This document shows, one piece after another, positions 16,705 to 25,003 of a DNA stretch of 64,000 nt. Source of the DNA: Paraburkholderia rhynchosiae (GTDB lineage: Bacteria; Pseudomonadota; Gammaproteobacteria; Burkholderiales; Burkholderiaceae). The stretch covers positions 62,001-126,000 of the forward strand of contig NZ_PNXY01000011.1 of the NCBI RefSeq assembly GCF_002879865.1, written 5' to 3'. Each line of letters begins with the position of its first letter. Position 1 is the stretch's first letter. Both the position numbers and the translations under genes were made by a program. The notes beneath the pieces are model-generated. The model had not been told where the DNA came from. It saw only the letters and a list, made by a program, of their open reading frames with translations, and made no database searches.

Positions 16705-17879
16705 GACGTCAGCACCACACCGGCCGACGCGCTCCAGCGCACATACACTTCGTCGCCCCAAGTCGGCGGATCAATCTCGGTCAGCGCGAGGCTCGTCACA
16801 TTGGCGATCACCGTTTTGCCGCCGTCGAGCTTCACGTGATACAGCGAATAGCCGCCCATGTATGCGATATTCGTGACGACGCCCTTGCCCCAGTTGTACG
16901 CGCCTTCCGGCGGCTTACGGGTGAGCGCGATGCGCTCGGGCCGCACCGAAATCGTCACCGGCATGCCGAGCGGCCCCGTAATGCCATGGCTCACATAAAG
17001 GCGGCAGGTGAGATCGGGCGTTTCGATGAAGACATGATCGGGCTCGTCCTCGACGGTATGGCCCTCGAACAGATTGGTCGAGCCGATGAACTCAGCCGAG
17101 AAGCGGCTATTCGGATACTCGTAGACTTCATGCGGCGTGCCGAGCTGCACGATCTCGCCTTCGCTCATCACCGCAAGGCGGCTCGCCATCGTCATCGCTT
17201 CTTCCTGATCGTGCGTGACCATGATGCAGGTCACGCCGACCTTGTCGAGAATGTTGACGAGCTCGATCTGCGTGCGCTGGCGAATCTGCTTGTCGAGCGC
17301 GGACATCGGTTCGTCGAGCAACAACAGCTTCGGTCGCTTCACGAGCGAGCGCGCGAGCGCCACACGTTGCTGCTGACCGCCTGAAAGCTGATGCGGCTTG
17401 CGCTTCGCGAAGCGGCCCATCTGCACGAGTTCGAGCGCGGTTTGCACGCGCTCTTTCAATTCGGCCTTGGGCACGCCTTCCTGCTTCAGACCGAACGCGA
17501 CGTTCGACTCGACCGTCATGTGCGGAAAGAGCGCATAAGACTGGAACATCATGTTGACCGGCCGGCGATACGGCGGCAACTGCGCGAGGTCTTCGCCGTC
17601 GATCAGAATCTTGCCCGAGCTCACGCTCTCCAGCCCGGCCAGCATGCGCAGCAACGTCGACTTGCCGCAGCCCGAACTGCCGAGCAGTGCGAACAGTTCG
17701 CCCTTCTTCACCGACAGATTGACCTCTTTGACCGCTACCGTCTCGCCGAACTTTTTCACGACGTCGACGATCTGCACGAAATTGTCGGTTGCGTCGTTCA
17801 TCGCGGCATTCATCGCGGCGTTGCCGCCGGCGGACGGCACGGCCGCCCGGTCCAGCGCCCCCGACTGCTCACTACTCAT
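16701..17879 (-). CDS. potG: Polyamine ABC transporter ATP-binding protein
   Basis: A 392-residue ATPase that powers the polyamine importer. Walker A is GSSGCGKST near residue 69, the signature is LSGGQQQRVALARSL, Walker B is LLLLDEPMSALD and the H-loop is MVTHDQEEAM. A C-terminal TOBE-type regulatory domain follows (VSVRPERIAL-like block ISVRPERIALT). ATG 17879 is chosen over the GTG one codon upstream. The first 35 residues are an Ala/Asn-rich extension (NAAMNAAMND) of no known role. It lies 92 bases after the potF stop, with a stem-loop between them. Confidence 0.92.
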   Translation of the reverse strand: MSSEQSGALDRAAVPSAGGNAAMNAAMNDATDNFVQIVDVVKKFGETVAVKEVNLSVKKGELFALLGSSGCGKSTLLRMLAGLESVSSGKILIDGEDLAQLPPYRRPVNMMFQSYALFPHMTVESNVAFGLKQEGVPKAELKERVQTALELVQMGRFAKRKPHQLSGGQQQRVALARSLVKRPKLLLLDEPMSALDKQIRQRTQIELVNILDKVGVTCIMVTHDQEEAMTMASRLAVMSEGEIVQLGTPHEVYEYPNSRFSAEFIGSTNLFEGHTVEDEPDHVFIETPDLTCRLYVSHGITGPLGMPVTISVRPERIALTRKPPEGAYNWGKGVVTNIAYMGGYSLYHVKLDGGKTVIANVTSLALTEIDPPTWGDEVYVRWSASAGVVLTS

Positions 17880-17910
17880 CACAATGCTTTACTCCGGCGT
17901 TTGACGAACA

Positions 17911-17936
17911 AAGCCCCCGGTGAACACCGAGGGCTT
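17911..17936 (-). terminator. Stem-loop between potF and potG
   Basis: Arms AAGCCCCCGGTG and CACCGAGGGCTT pair with one mismatch around a tiny loop; the T-tract on the minus strand is poor (CTTTGTT). It probably stabilises the potF message or partly terminates, so that the binding protein is made in excess over the transporter, as is common in ABC operons. Confidence 0.55.
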
Positions 17937-17971
17937 CTTGATGATGCTTACCCGTTCACGCTAGCGACGGG

Positions 17972-19072
17972 TCAGCGGCCGGACTTGAATTCAGTCCAGA
18001 GCCGCGTTTGCAGCCGCTGGATTTCCGGCGGCAGCGGCTTGAGCAGGAACAGCGTCTTGATGACGTGAGGCGGCGGATACACGGCCGGATCGTTCGCGAC
18101 GTCCTTGTCGACGTACTTGCGCGCTTCGAGGTTCGCGCTCGGATAGTAGACGGCGTTGGTGATCGCGGCGTGCACTTGCGGCGTTTCGATGTAGTTGATC
18201 CACTCGAGCGCGGCTTCCTTGTTCTTCGCGTCCTTCGGAATCGCCATCACGTCGAACCACACGGGCGCGCCGCCCTTCGGGATGTAGTACTCGATCTTGT
18301 ACGGCTTCTTCGCCTCGACCGCGCGATGCTTCGCGATCACGACGTCGCCCGACCAGCCATACGCGAAGCACACGTCGCCGCCGACCAGGTCGTTGATATA
18401 GCCCGACGAGTTGAACTGCGTGATGTACGGACGGATCTTCTTGAGCATGGCGAGCGCGGCGCGGTAGTCGGCCGGGTTCGTGCTCATCGGATCCTTGCCG
18501 ATGTAATGCAGCGCGGCGGCGAACATCTGATCCGGCGCGTCGAGCACAGACACGCCGCAGGCTTTCAGCTTCGAGATGTTTTCCGGTTTGAAGAGGACGT
18601 CCCAGTTATCGAGCGGCACGTTCTTGCCGAGGATCTGCTGCGCCTTCGTGACGTTGTAGCCGAGGCCGGTCGTACCGTATGCCCAGGGCACCGTGAACTT
18701 GTTGCCCGGATCGGCGCCGGCAACGAGCGCCATCAGCGACGGATCGAGGTATTTGAGGTTCGGCAGTTTCGATTTATCGAGCGGCGAGAAGATGCCCGCG
18801 GCGATCTGCTTGCCGGCGTAGTTGCTGGTCGGCACAACGATGTCGTAACCGGAATTGCCGGTCAGAAGCTTGGCTTGCAGCGTGTCGTCGCTGTCGTAGT
18901 TGTCGTACTTGACCTGAACGCCGCTCTGCTTGGTGAAGTTCGGAATGGTGTCCTTGGCGATGTAATCGGACCAGTTATACACGTTGAGCTGCGTATCCTT
19001 CGCTGCAACCGTCAACCACGGCGCCGCGCACAAGACCAGCGCAGCCACTTGCCCAACTACCCGTCTTTTCAT
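17972..19072 (-). CDS. potF: Polyamine-binding periplasmic protein
   Basis: A 366-residue periplasmic receptor of the PotD/PotF family that captures putrescine or related polyamines and delivers them to PotGHI. The signal peptide (RRVVGQVAALVLCAAPWLTV, cleavage after VAA) is followed by the mature start LNVYNWSDYIAKDTIPNF, a diagnostic block. Other family blocks are TGNSGYDIVVPTSNYAG, VPWAYGTTGLGYN and CFAYGWSGDV. Start ATG 19072 has GGAG close upstream. It is the first gene of the operon. Exact polyamine preference cannot be read from sequence. Confidence 0.92.
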   Translation of the reverse strand: MKRRVVGQVAALVLCAAPWLTVAAKDTQLNVYNWSDYIAKDTIPNFTKQSGVQVKYDNYDSDDTLQAKLLTGNSGYDIVVPTSNYAGKQIAAGIFSPLDKSKLPNLKYLDPSLMALVAGADPGNKFTVPWAYGTTGLGYNVTKAQQILGKNVPLDNWDVLFKPENISKLKACGVSVLDAPDQMFAAALHYIGKDPMSTNPADYRAALAMLKKIRPYITQFNSSGYINDLVGGDVCFAYGWSGDVVIAKHRAVEAKKPYKIEYYIPKGGAPVWFDVMAIPKDAKNKEAALEWINYIETPQVHAAITNAVYYPSANLEARKYVDKDVANDPAVYPPPHVIKTLFLLKPLPPEIQRLQTRLWTEFKSGR

Positions 19073-19642
19073 CCCGTTCTCCGATCTGACCGGTCCGAGC
19101 CGGCCGTCCTCACGCATGCCGCGATGCAGTGCTCGCGGCTCCCCTGAAAAACCCGAAAACTACCATCAATTATTGCGCGGGCCAAAAAAAATGCCGCGTT
19201 GTCGCGCAAACGGTACAGCGTAAGCCGCGCCGCCGGAAAATTGGGCGCAATTTTAGCCGGTTATCGGCGCGTGTCTAGCCGAAAAAAAACCGGCTGCTGC
19301 GGCGCTGTCGCATTGCCGCTGTGACGACCCTCCCGGTTGGCACCGAGAGTGTCTGCCCTCGACGGTTTAAACGGCTCACGCAACGCCGTCGGGGCCGACG
19401 CCGCGCACAAACGGGATGCCGTTCGACGGTGCACAATAGCTGACAATGGGCTAGGGACGCGGCGGGGTCCGGTGGCCGCTTACGGGCTTCGGCGGAATTC
19501 TGCGCGGTCCGTCAGCGCGGCCCACAAGCGTTGTCCGCCAGCGCACTTCGTCACCGCCCCGCCGCGACGCATAGTCAGGCGCGGCACAAGCCCGGCGGGC
19601 ACGGGCCTTGCGAAATCAGGCAGTCTTCGACCTCAGGCATCC
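19073..19642. other. Divergent spacer between potF and mntH
   Basis: This 570-base region must contain promoters for potF (minus) and the Nramp gene (plus). It holds an extended imperfect hairpin at 19255-19295 (arms AGCCGGTT and AACCGGCT, inner TCGGC/GCCGA) with an A-run on one side. No gene was recognised. I looked for a yybP-ykoY manganese riboswitch before mntH and could not support one. Confidence 0.35.
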
Positions 19643-20938
19643 ATGAACACGAATCCGTTCGCGCTGCGCCCCAACCGCCGTCGACGTCTGCCGGAAAAAG
19701 GACCCGCGCACTGGTTTTCGTTCGTCGGCGCCGGCGCGCTCATCGCGGTGGGTTATATCGATCCCGGCAACTGGGCGACCGCGCTCGGTGCGGGCGCCGG
19801 CTATGGCTACCGGCTGCTCGGCATGGTGGTGCTGTCGAGCCTGATGGCGATGCTGCTGCAATGGCTGTCGTCGCGGCTCGGCGTCGTGACCGGGCGTGAC
19901 CTCGCGCAAGTCTGTCGCGACCGTTCCGGCCCGCGCCGCACTGTCTTTCTGTGGCTTACCAGCGAGGTCGCGATCATCGCCTGCGACGTCGCGGAGGTGG
20001 TCGGCAGCGCCGTCGCGTTACAATTGCTACTTGGCGTGTCGCTGACCGTCGGCGTGCTGATGTCCGCGGTGTGTACGTTCGCGCTGCTCGCGCTCCAGCA
20101 GAAAGGCGGCCGCAAGCTCGAAGCGGTGATCGCGTCGCTGATTGGTTTCGTCGGACTGTGCTTCGTCATCGAACTGGCGCTCGCGCGGCCCGACTGGCGT
20201 GCGGCGCTGGCGGGCACCGCGCCGAGCGTCGAACTGTTGCGCAACGCGGGCATGGTGTGGCTGGCCGCGGGGATCGTCGGCGCGACGGTGATGCCGCACA
20301 ACCTCTATCTGCACTCGTCGCTCGTCAAGCACCACGCGCCCGAGAGCAGCGACGCTCAGATCAGGGCCGCGTTGCATGTCGTCAATCTCGACACGTTCGG
20401 CTCGCTCCTGTTCGCCTTCGTGATCAATGCGGCGCTGCTGATCGTCGCGGCCGCCGTGTTCCACGCAAGCGGCCATCGCGATGTCACCGATCTCGCCGAC
20501 GCCCATCGTCTGATTGCGCCGCTGCTCGGCACGCACTGGGCCGGCATTCTGTTCGCGGCGGCGCTGCTCGCCTGCGGTCTCAGCGCGACCGTCACGGGCA
20601 CGCTGGCCGGCCAGGCGGTGATGGAGGGCTTCCTGCAACTGCACCTGCCGCGCTGGAAGCGTGCGCTGCTCACGCGCGCACTGGCGATCGGGCCGGCGCT
20701 GGTGGCCGTCACGATGTTCGGTCAGGAAGGCTCGAATCAACTGCTGGTCGCGAGCCAGGTGGTGCTGAGCCTGCAATTGCCGCTCGCGGTGGTGCCGTTG
20801 ATCCGTTATGCATCGGATGCACGATTGATGCGCGACTGGCGCGTGCGCGGGGCGCCGCTGGTGCTGGCGTGGCTGTCGGCGGCGTTCATCATCATGCTCA
20901 ACGGCGCGCTGCTGTGGCAGGTGGCGTTTGGCAATTGA
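19643..20938 (+). CDS. mntH: Nramp-family divalent metal (Mn/Fe) transporter
   Basis: A 431-residue inner-membrane proton-coupled importer for manganese and other divalent metals. The two metal-binding signatures of the family are present: DPGN in GYIDPGNWATALGAG (helix 1) and MPHNLYLHSSLV (helix 6). About eleven transmembrane helices are visible. The ATG at 19643 places a normal short N-terminus (NPFALRPNRRRRLPEKGP) before helix 1; the longer open frame from 19337 lacks similarity. It is a single-gene unit, divergent from the pot operon and followed by a terminator at 21070. Likely regulation by manganese or iron repressors is not visible in the sequence. Confidence 0.9.
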   Translation: MNTNPFALRPNRRRRLPEKGPAHWFSFVGAGALIAVGYIDPGNWATALGAGAGYGYRLLGMVVLSSLMAMLLQWLSSRLGVVTGRDLAQVCRDRSGPRRTVFLWLTSEVAIIACDVAEVVGSAVALQLLLGVSLTVGVLMSAVCTFALLALQQKGGRKLEAVIASLIGFVGLCFVIELALARPDWRAALAGTAPSVELLRNAGMVWLAAGIVGATVMPHNLYLHSSLVKHHAPESSDAQIRAALHVVNLDTFGSLLFAFVINAALLIVAAAVFHASGHRDVTDLADAHRLIAPLLGTHWAGILFAAALLACGLSATVTGTLAGQAVMEGFLQLHLPRWKRALLTRALAIGPALVAVTMFGQEGSNQLLVASQVVLSLQLPLAVVPLIRYASDARLMRDWRVRGAPLVLAWLSAAFIIMLNGALLWQVAFGN

Positions 20939-21069
20939 GGGCGTTGGCTTGCGGCCTTCACGCGAAATCCGCGCCGCCGCTGAAGTCAAGTTGTAAAGAA
21001 TCTTTTAGTATTTCATGCTGACGGCGCCGCTGATTGCCGTGCCGCCGCGCGATGCTGCTATGAATTCCG

Positions 21070-21104
21070 ATGGCCGCCTGCCGTCTGATGGCGGCCATTC
21101 TTTT
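21070..21104 (+). terminator. Terminator after mntH
   Basis: Perfect 9-bp stem ATGGCCGCC/GGCGGCCAT with an 11-base loop, followed by TCTTTTG. It lies 131 bases past the mntH stop codon. The rest of the 279-base spacer to the phospholipase gene shows no gene. Confidence 0.65.
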
Positions 21105-21217
21105 GCCGCCTTCGAGCCTCGCTCTCCGGCGACGGCGAAAACCATGCGCCGTACGTGCCGTCATTCGACTCGCGCCGCGCCGTTTGGCTCGCAGCCCTCG
21201 CTCCTGGACGACAGCCC

Positions 21218-22555
21218 ATGCGCTTCAAGGCTTCATTCGACCGCCCCGCCTGCCTCCTGTTCACGACGATCCGCCGCGCTCACGGCTATCCGAGCCGCAA
21301 GCGACTGACGTGGACTCTTGCCGTCTTCGCCACCATGAGCATTTTTTCCGGCGAGGCGGCTGCCACGGTCGCCATGCTGCAGCCCGCGCGCATTGCGGCA
21401 GTCAACGAGCCGCTGCAAATCACGCTGCTCTATTCCGCGGACGACACCCGGCCCCTCACCGTCACCGTGCCCCCGACCCTGCGCGTGAATCTGACCGGCG
21501 ACGAACAATCTCCGCAGCCGCTCGAACTGGCACGCGAAGCAGGCGTGCCCGACACGCTGCGTCTGCGGCCGGGCCAGTTCCGCAAGGTGCGCTTTTCGGC
21601 ACCCTGGCCGGAGTCGGCACGCGGCGAGATGCGTATCGACCCAGTCGGCTTCGATGCTTCGCCGGCGCTCGTCGTGATCAATCGCGGGCCCGGGCAGGAT
21701 GCGATCGCGCAGGCCGAACGCAGCGAAAGCCAGGCCAGCACGCCCGCGCAAGCCGCGGCAACCGCGGCTGCGCTCGACGGCCCCACGGGCGACGCGATCT
21801 CGCCGCCAGGCGACTCGCTGTCGACGACCGGGCGTGGCGTATTCGCGCACGTCTCCTACTACGACCCGATGTATATCGGCGTCGGGCACAACGGAGACAC
21901 GAACGCGCGGCTACAACTGAGCTTCAAGTATCGCCTTCGCATTCCGGACGACCTGCGCTCGAGAGCCTTCGTCGACAACCTGTATTTCGCGTACACGCAG
22001 ACGTCGATCTGGGATCTGTCCGCCGACTCGCGGCCGTTCCGCGACACGACCTACTCGCCGCAGTTCTTCTACTATGTGCCGGACACGGGCTGGCGCAGTC
22101 CATTCTTCACGCGGATGGGTTTTGCCGCCGGCTTCGCGCATGAATCGAATGGCAAGGGAGGAACGGATTCGCGCAGCATCAACATGCCGTTCATCCGGCC
22201 GACGTGGGAATTCGGCGATCTGACGGCTAACCATCTGACGGTGTCGCCAAAAATCTATTACTACTTCGGCACAAAGAGTAACCGTGACATTGCCGACTAC
22301 CGCGGTTACGTGGATCTGCTCGTCAAATACGGGAGCCCGGATGGCTGGCAACTGGCCACCACGCTGCGCAAAGGCACCAAGCACTGGTACGGCAGCGTCG
22401 ATACGCAATTCACGTATCCGCTGCGCAAGGTGCTCGGCAGCGCGTGGGGCGGCTATCTGTGGATCGGCTATTTCAACGGCTACGGCGAGGATCTGCTCGA
22501 CTACAACAACCGCCAACACTGGATGGCGCGAATCGGCTATAGCATCGCGCGGTGA
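21218..22555 (+). CDS. pldA: Outer-membrane phospholipase A
   Basis: A 445-residue OmpLA family enzyme, a 12-strand outer-membrane barrel that hydrolyses phospholipids misplaced in the outer leaflet. The catalytic centre is visible in FAHESNGKGG: histidine and serine in H-E-S, and the supporting asparagine exactly 12 residues after the serine, as in E. coli. Aromatic-ended barrel strands follow to the C-terminus. The signal peptide is TWTLAVFATMSIFSGEAAA near residues 31-50, so there is a long basic N-region. An approximately 170-residue segment between signal and barrel is longer than in E. coli PldA, but usual in Burkholderiales. ATG 21218 is the best upstream start; ribosome binding site weak. 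Confidence 0.9.
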   Translation: MRFKASFDRPACLLFTTIRRAHGYPSRKRLTWTLAVFATMSIFSGEAAATVAMLQPARIAAVNEPLQITLLYSADDTRPLTVTVPPTLRVNLTGDEQSPQPLELAREAGVPDTLRLRPGQFRKVRFSAPWPESARGEMRIDPVGFDASPALVVINRGPGQDAIAQAERSESQASTPAQAAATAAALDGPTGDAISPPGDSLSTTGRGVFAHVSYYDPMYIGVGHNGDTNARLQLSFKYRLRIPDDLRSRAFVDNLYFAYTQTSIWDLSADSRPFRDTTYSPQFFYYVPDTGWRSPFFTRMGFAAGFAHESNGKGGTDSRSINMPFIRPTWEFGDLTANHLTVSPKIYYYFGTKSNRDIADYRGYVDLLVKYGSPDGWQLATTLRKGTKHWYGSVDTQFTYPLRKVLGSAWGGYLWIGYFNGYGEDLLDYNNRQHWMARIGYSIAR

Positions 22556-22704
22556 ACCTTCCTGCAACGGGCGGTGCGCACGGCCCGCTGCACTACCCGC
22601 TGCACTACTTGCTGCCCGACTCGCTGCGCCGCTCGCCTCGACGCGACTCACACCCTGTATCGGTTAACATAGCGGAACTCCGCTTCCCTGCCGCAAGGTT
22701 TCCA

Positions 22705-22908
22705 ATGGCTTCAAATCTCCATGCTCTTCCCGACAGCCCGTGCATTGGCGTCTGTTCGACACTCTTCGACGAGATCTGCAAAGGCTGCGGCCGCACGGCC
22801 GGCGAAGTGTCCAACTGGGTTTTTCTGAGCGACGAGGAAAAGCGGGCCGTGTGGGTGCGCATCGAGCAGGAAGGCACGGCCATGCGCTTCAAGAACGACA
22901 GGCTTTGA
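22705..22908 (+). CDS. DUF1289 cysteine-motif small protein
   Basis: A 67-residue protein of the DUF1289 family. Its conserved cysteines are in SPCIGVC and CKGCGRTAGEV, followed by the family block W.FLSDEEKRAVW. The four cysteines suggest metal or iron-sulfur binding; function is not established. Start ATG 22705 has AAGG 8 bases upstream. It follows pldA on the same strand by 150 bases. Confidence 0.85.
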   Translation: MASNLHALPDSPCIGVCSTLFDEICKGCGRTAGEVSNWVFLSDEEKRAVWVRIEQEGTAMRFKNDRL

Positions 22909-22959
22909 GGCTTCCGCCGGATATTCGATCGCAATGCCGCAGCGAACCCGCTCACGCGC

Positions 22960-23616
22960 CTAGAAGCGCATACCGACACCCAGCCCCACCACCACTGGAT
23001 CGATGCTCACGCGCCCGAGCGCCTCGCCACGGAGCGACGCGTCCGTGTGCATCCAGATCTTCTTGATGTCCGCGTTGACGAACAGGGATTTTGTCACCTG
23101 CACGTCGACGCCCGCCTGCAATGCCGGACCGAAGCTGTGATTGGTGATCGACACCGGCTGCCCGCCCGCGTGCAAACCATTGTCGTAGAACAGCGTGTAG
23201 TTCAGACCCGCGCCGACATACGGACGCACGCGCCCCGCGTGATTGAAGTGATATTGCAGCAGCAAAGTAGGCGGCAACACGTTCACGCCACCCAGAGCGC
23301 CGATACTCGACGTGAGCTGATGACGCGACGTGCCGAGAATCAGTTCGACGCCAAGATAATCGCGGATCATGTAGGTCAGATCCAGCTCCGGCACGATCGC
23401 GTTATTGACGCTGACGTTCAGAGCCGACATCGTTCCCGACGTATCGACGTTCGGCACGATGCTGATTGCGCGCAGACGCACCAGCACATCGCCGGCGTGA
23501 ATGCCGGTCATTGCGTCGTCGCTGGCGGCATGCGCTTGCGGAGCGAGCGCGACCGCGCATAGCAGCCCCGATGCAATGGCGGCGGTCCTGATTCTGTTCC
23601 TGAGCGAGAGTTTCAT
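22960..23616 (-). CDS. ompW: OmpW-family outer-membrane protein
   Basis: A 218-residue small outer-membrane beta-barrel. The signal peptide ends APQAHA|ASDD near residue 30. Diagnostic OmpW features are the early block AGDVLVRLRAISIVPN, DLTYMIRDYLGVELILGT, RPYVGAGLNYT and the C-terminal aromatic residue (GVGMRF). OmpW proteins form a narrow hydrophobic channel thought to take up small hydrophobic molecules. ATG 23616 has GGGGAAG 4 bases upstream. It converges with the DUF1289 gene; neighbours give no clear functional hint. Confidence 0.92.
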   Translation of the reverse strand: MKLSLRNRIRTAAIASGLLCAVALAPQAHAASDDAMTGIHAGDVLVRLRAISIVPNVDTSGTMSALNVSVNNAIVPELDLTYMIRDYLGVELILGTSRHQLTSSIGALGGVNVLPPTLLLQYHFNHAGRVRPYVGAGLNYTLFYDNGLHAGGQPVSITNHSFGPALQAGVDVQVTKSLFVNADIKKIWMHTDASLRGEALGRVSIDPVVVGLGVGMRF

Positions 23617-23684
23617 TTGCTTCCCCGATTGTTAGTGACGTGCGGGATTGTCGAAGCTCTCGCCGCGCGACAAGTTGACTCGCA

Positions 23685-24875
23685 TCAACCGAGGGAGAAA
23701 GCCCAGCGCCCTGCGACAGCGGGTCGCGTCGCACCGGTCAGCAGCAGTTCGATCAGGTCGTGCACGCTGCGAATGGCCGTGCCGAACGGCAATGCTTCCT
23801 TGCCGCGAAAAAAGAGGCCATTGGCCACGTCGCCGCGCAATGCGGCGGCAAGCCGTGTGTCGATGCAGAAATGACCGAACTTCTCGACGCCGTCGCGCCA
23901 GCCGCAGACGCTCAGGCATTCCAGAGCGGTCGGGCACGCATGTTTGAGCGCGCCGACTTTTTCGCGGATTTTGCTTTCATGTCGCAGATAGCGTGTCAGC
24001 CATGGCGTTTTCACGGCTCGCGCGGGCAACCCCGTCACGCTGACGAATTCGACAATGTCTTCCGGCGTGGCCTCGGCCAACACGCGTTTGAAGTTCGGAT
24101 GCGCGTCGCCCTCTTCGGTGACCGCAAACGGCGTACCGAGCTGAACGCCGCTTGCGCCCGCGTTCAGCAGCGCCCGCACGGCCTCGTGACTGTTGATGCC
24201 GCCCGCGAGAATCAACGGCACCTCTTTGCGGTCGAGCCCGAGCGAGGCGAATACCGCATCGAGTTCCTCGAGAACGCGGATGAAGCCGAAGCGCTGGTCG
24301 TTCATATCGGCGATATTCGTAACGCCCAGATGTCCGCCCGCATGCGCCGGATGCTCGATCACGACAGCGTCGGGCAAGCGGCCTTTCTTCATCCACTTCT
24401 TCAGCACCAGCGCAACGCCGCGGCTGTCCGACAGGATCGGAATCAGCGCAATGTCGTGGCCCTGCGTCATGTCCGGCAAGTCGAGCGGCAGGCCCGCGCC
24501 CATCACGATTGCGTCGGCGCCGCTTTCGCAGGCCACGCGCACGTAGTCCGCCTGTGCGCTGACGGCCTTCATCACATTGACGGCGATCATGCCGCGGCCT
24601 TCGCTGAGCGCCTTCGCCGAGTGAATTTCGCGCGCAAGCGCAGTGAGATTGGCCTGTTCGAGCGTGGCGCGGTCCGGCGACTGGCGACAGCGTTCAACGA
24701 GGTCCTGATGATGATGACGCAAGTCGATGCTGGCGATGGTGCCAAGCGCCCCCTCGCGCGCGACGCTCCCGGCGAGCCGGTGCGCCGAGATACCGACGCC
24801 CATGCCGCCTTGCACGATCGGCAGTAGCGAGCGGCCGCGGATGACTAGCGGGGAAAAGGAGTGAGACTTAAGCAT
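23685..24875 (-). CDS. Nitronate monooxygenase / 2-nitropropane dioxygenase family
   Basis: A 396-residue FMN-dependent TIM-barrel enzyme. Family blocks: LPIVQGGMGVGIS at the N-terminus, GADAIVMGAGLPLDLP, the flavin-contacting EHPAHAGGHLG with the likely catalytic histidine, ILAGGINSHEAV and GASGVQLGTPFAVTEE. Proteins of this family oxidise nitronates or act as enoyl reductase-like flavoenzymes; the exact substrate is unknown. The start codon lies only 7 bases from a perfect 16-bp hairpin and lacks an ordinary ribosome binding site. About 40 residues at the C-terminus are additional to the core fold. Confidence 0.85.
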   Translation of the reverse strand: MLKSHSFSPLVIRGRSLLPIVQGGMGVGISAHRLAGSVAREGALGTIASIDLRHHHQDLVERCRQSPDRATLEQANLTALAREIHSAKALSEGRGMIAVNVMKAVSAQADYVRVACESGADAIVMGAGLPLDLPDMTQGHDIALIPILSDSRGVALVLKKWMKKGRLPDAVVIEHPAHAGGHLGVTNIADMNDQRFGFIRVLEELDAVFASLGLDRKEVPLILAGGINSHEAVRALLNAGASGVQLGTPFAVTEEGDAHPNFKRVLAEATPEDIVEFVSVTGLPARAVKTPWLTRYLRHESKIREKVGALKHACPTALECLSVCGWRDGVEKFGHFCIDTRLAAALRGDVANGLFFRGKEALPFGTAIRSVHDLIELLLTGATRPAVAGRWAFSLG

Positions 24876-24882
24876 GGCTGAT

Positions 24883-24922
24883 CCGACGGACGATTATCGA
24901 ACCGCTGATAATCGTCCGTCGG
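24883..24922. repeat. Perfect 16-bp inverted repeat before nitronate monooxygenase gene
   Basis: Arms CCGACGGACGATTATC (24883-24898) and GATAATCGTCCGTCGG (24907-24922) pair without mismatch around an 8-base loop. It lies 7 bases upstream of one start codon and 81 bases downstream of the aldehyde dehydrogenase stop codon on the same strand. No T-run follows on either strand, so it is not a classical terminator; it may be an RNA hairpin or an operator. Confidence 0.8.
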
Positions 24923-25003
24923 GCGCAGCCGGGGTTGTTTCAGGTCAACGAGCGTGCGAATGGCACGGCGGCACTGGCGCTTCATTGATGCCGGTCACCC
25001 GAA

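Noticed and set aside
19500..19642. Possible manganese riboswitch before mntH
   Set aside because: The conserved core of the yybP-ykoY class could not be found.
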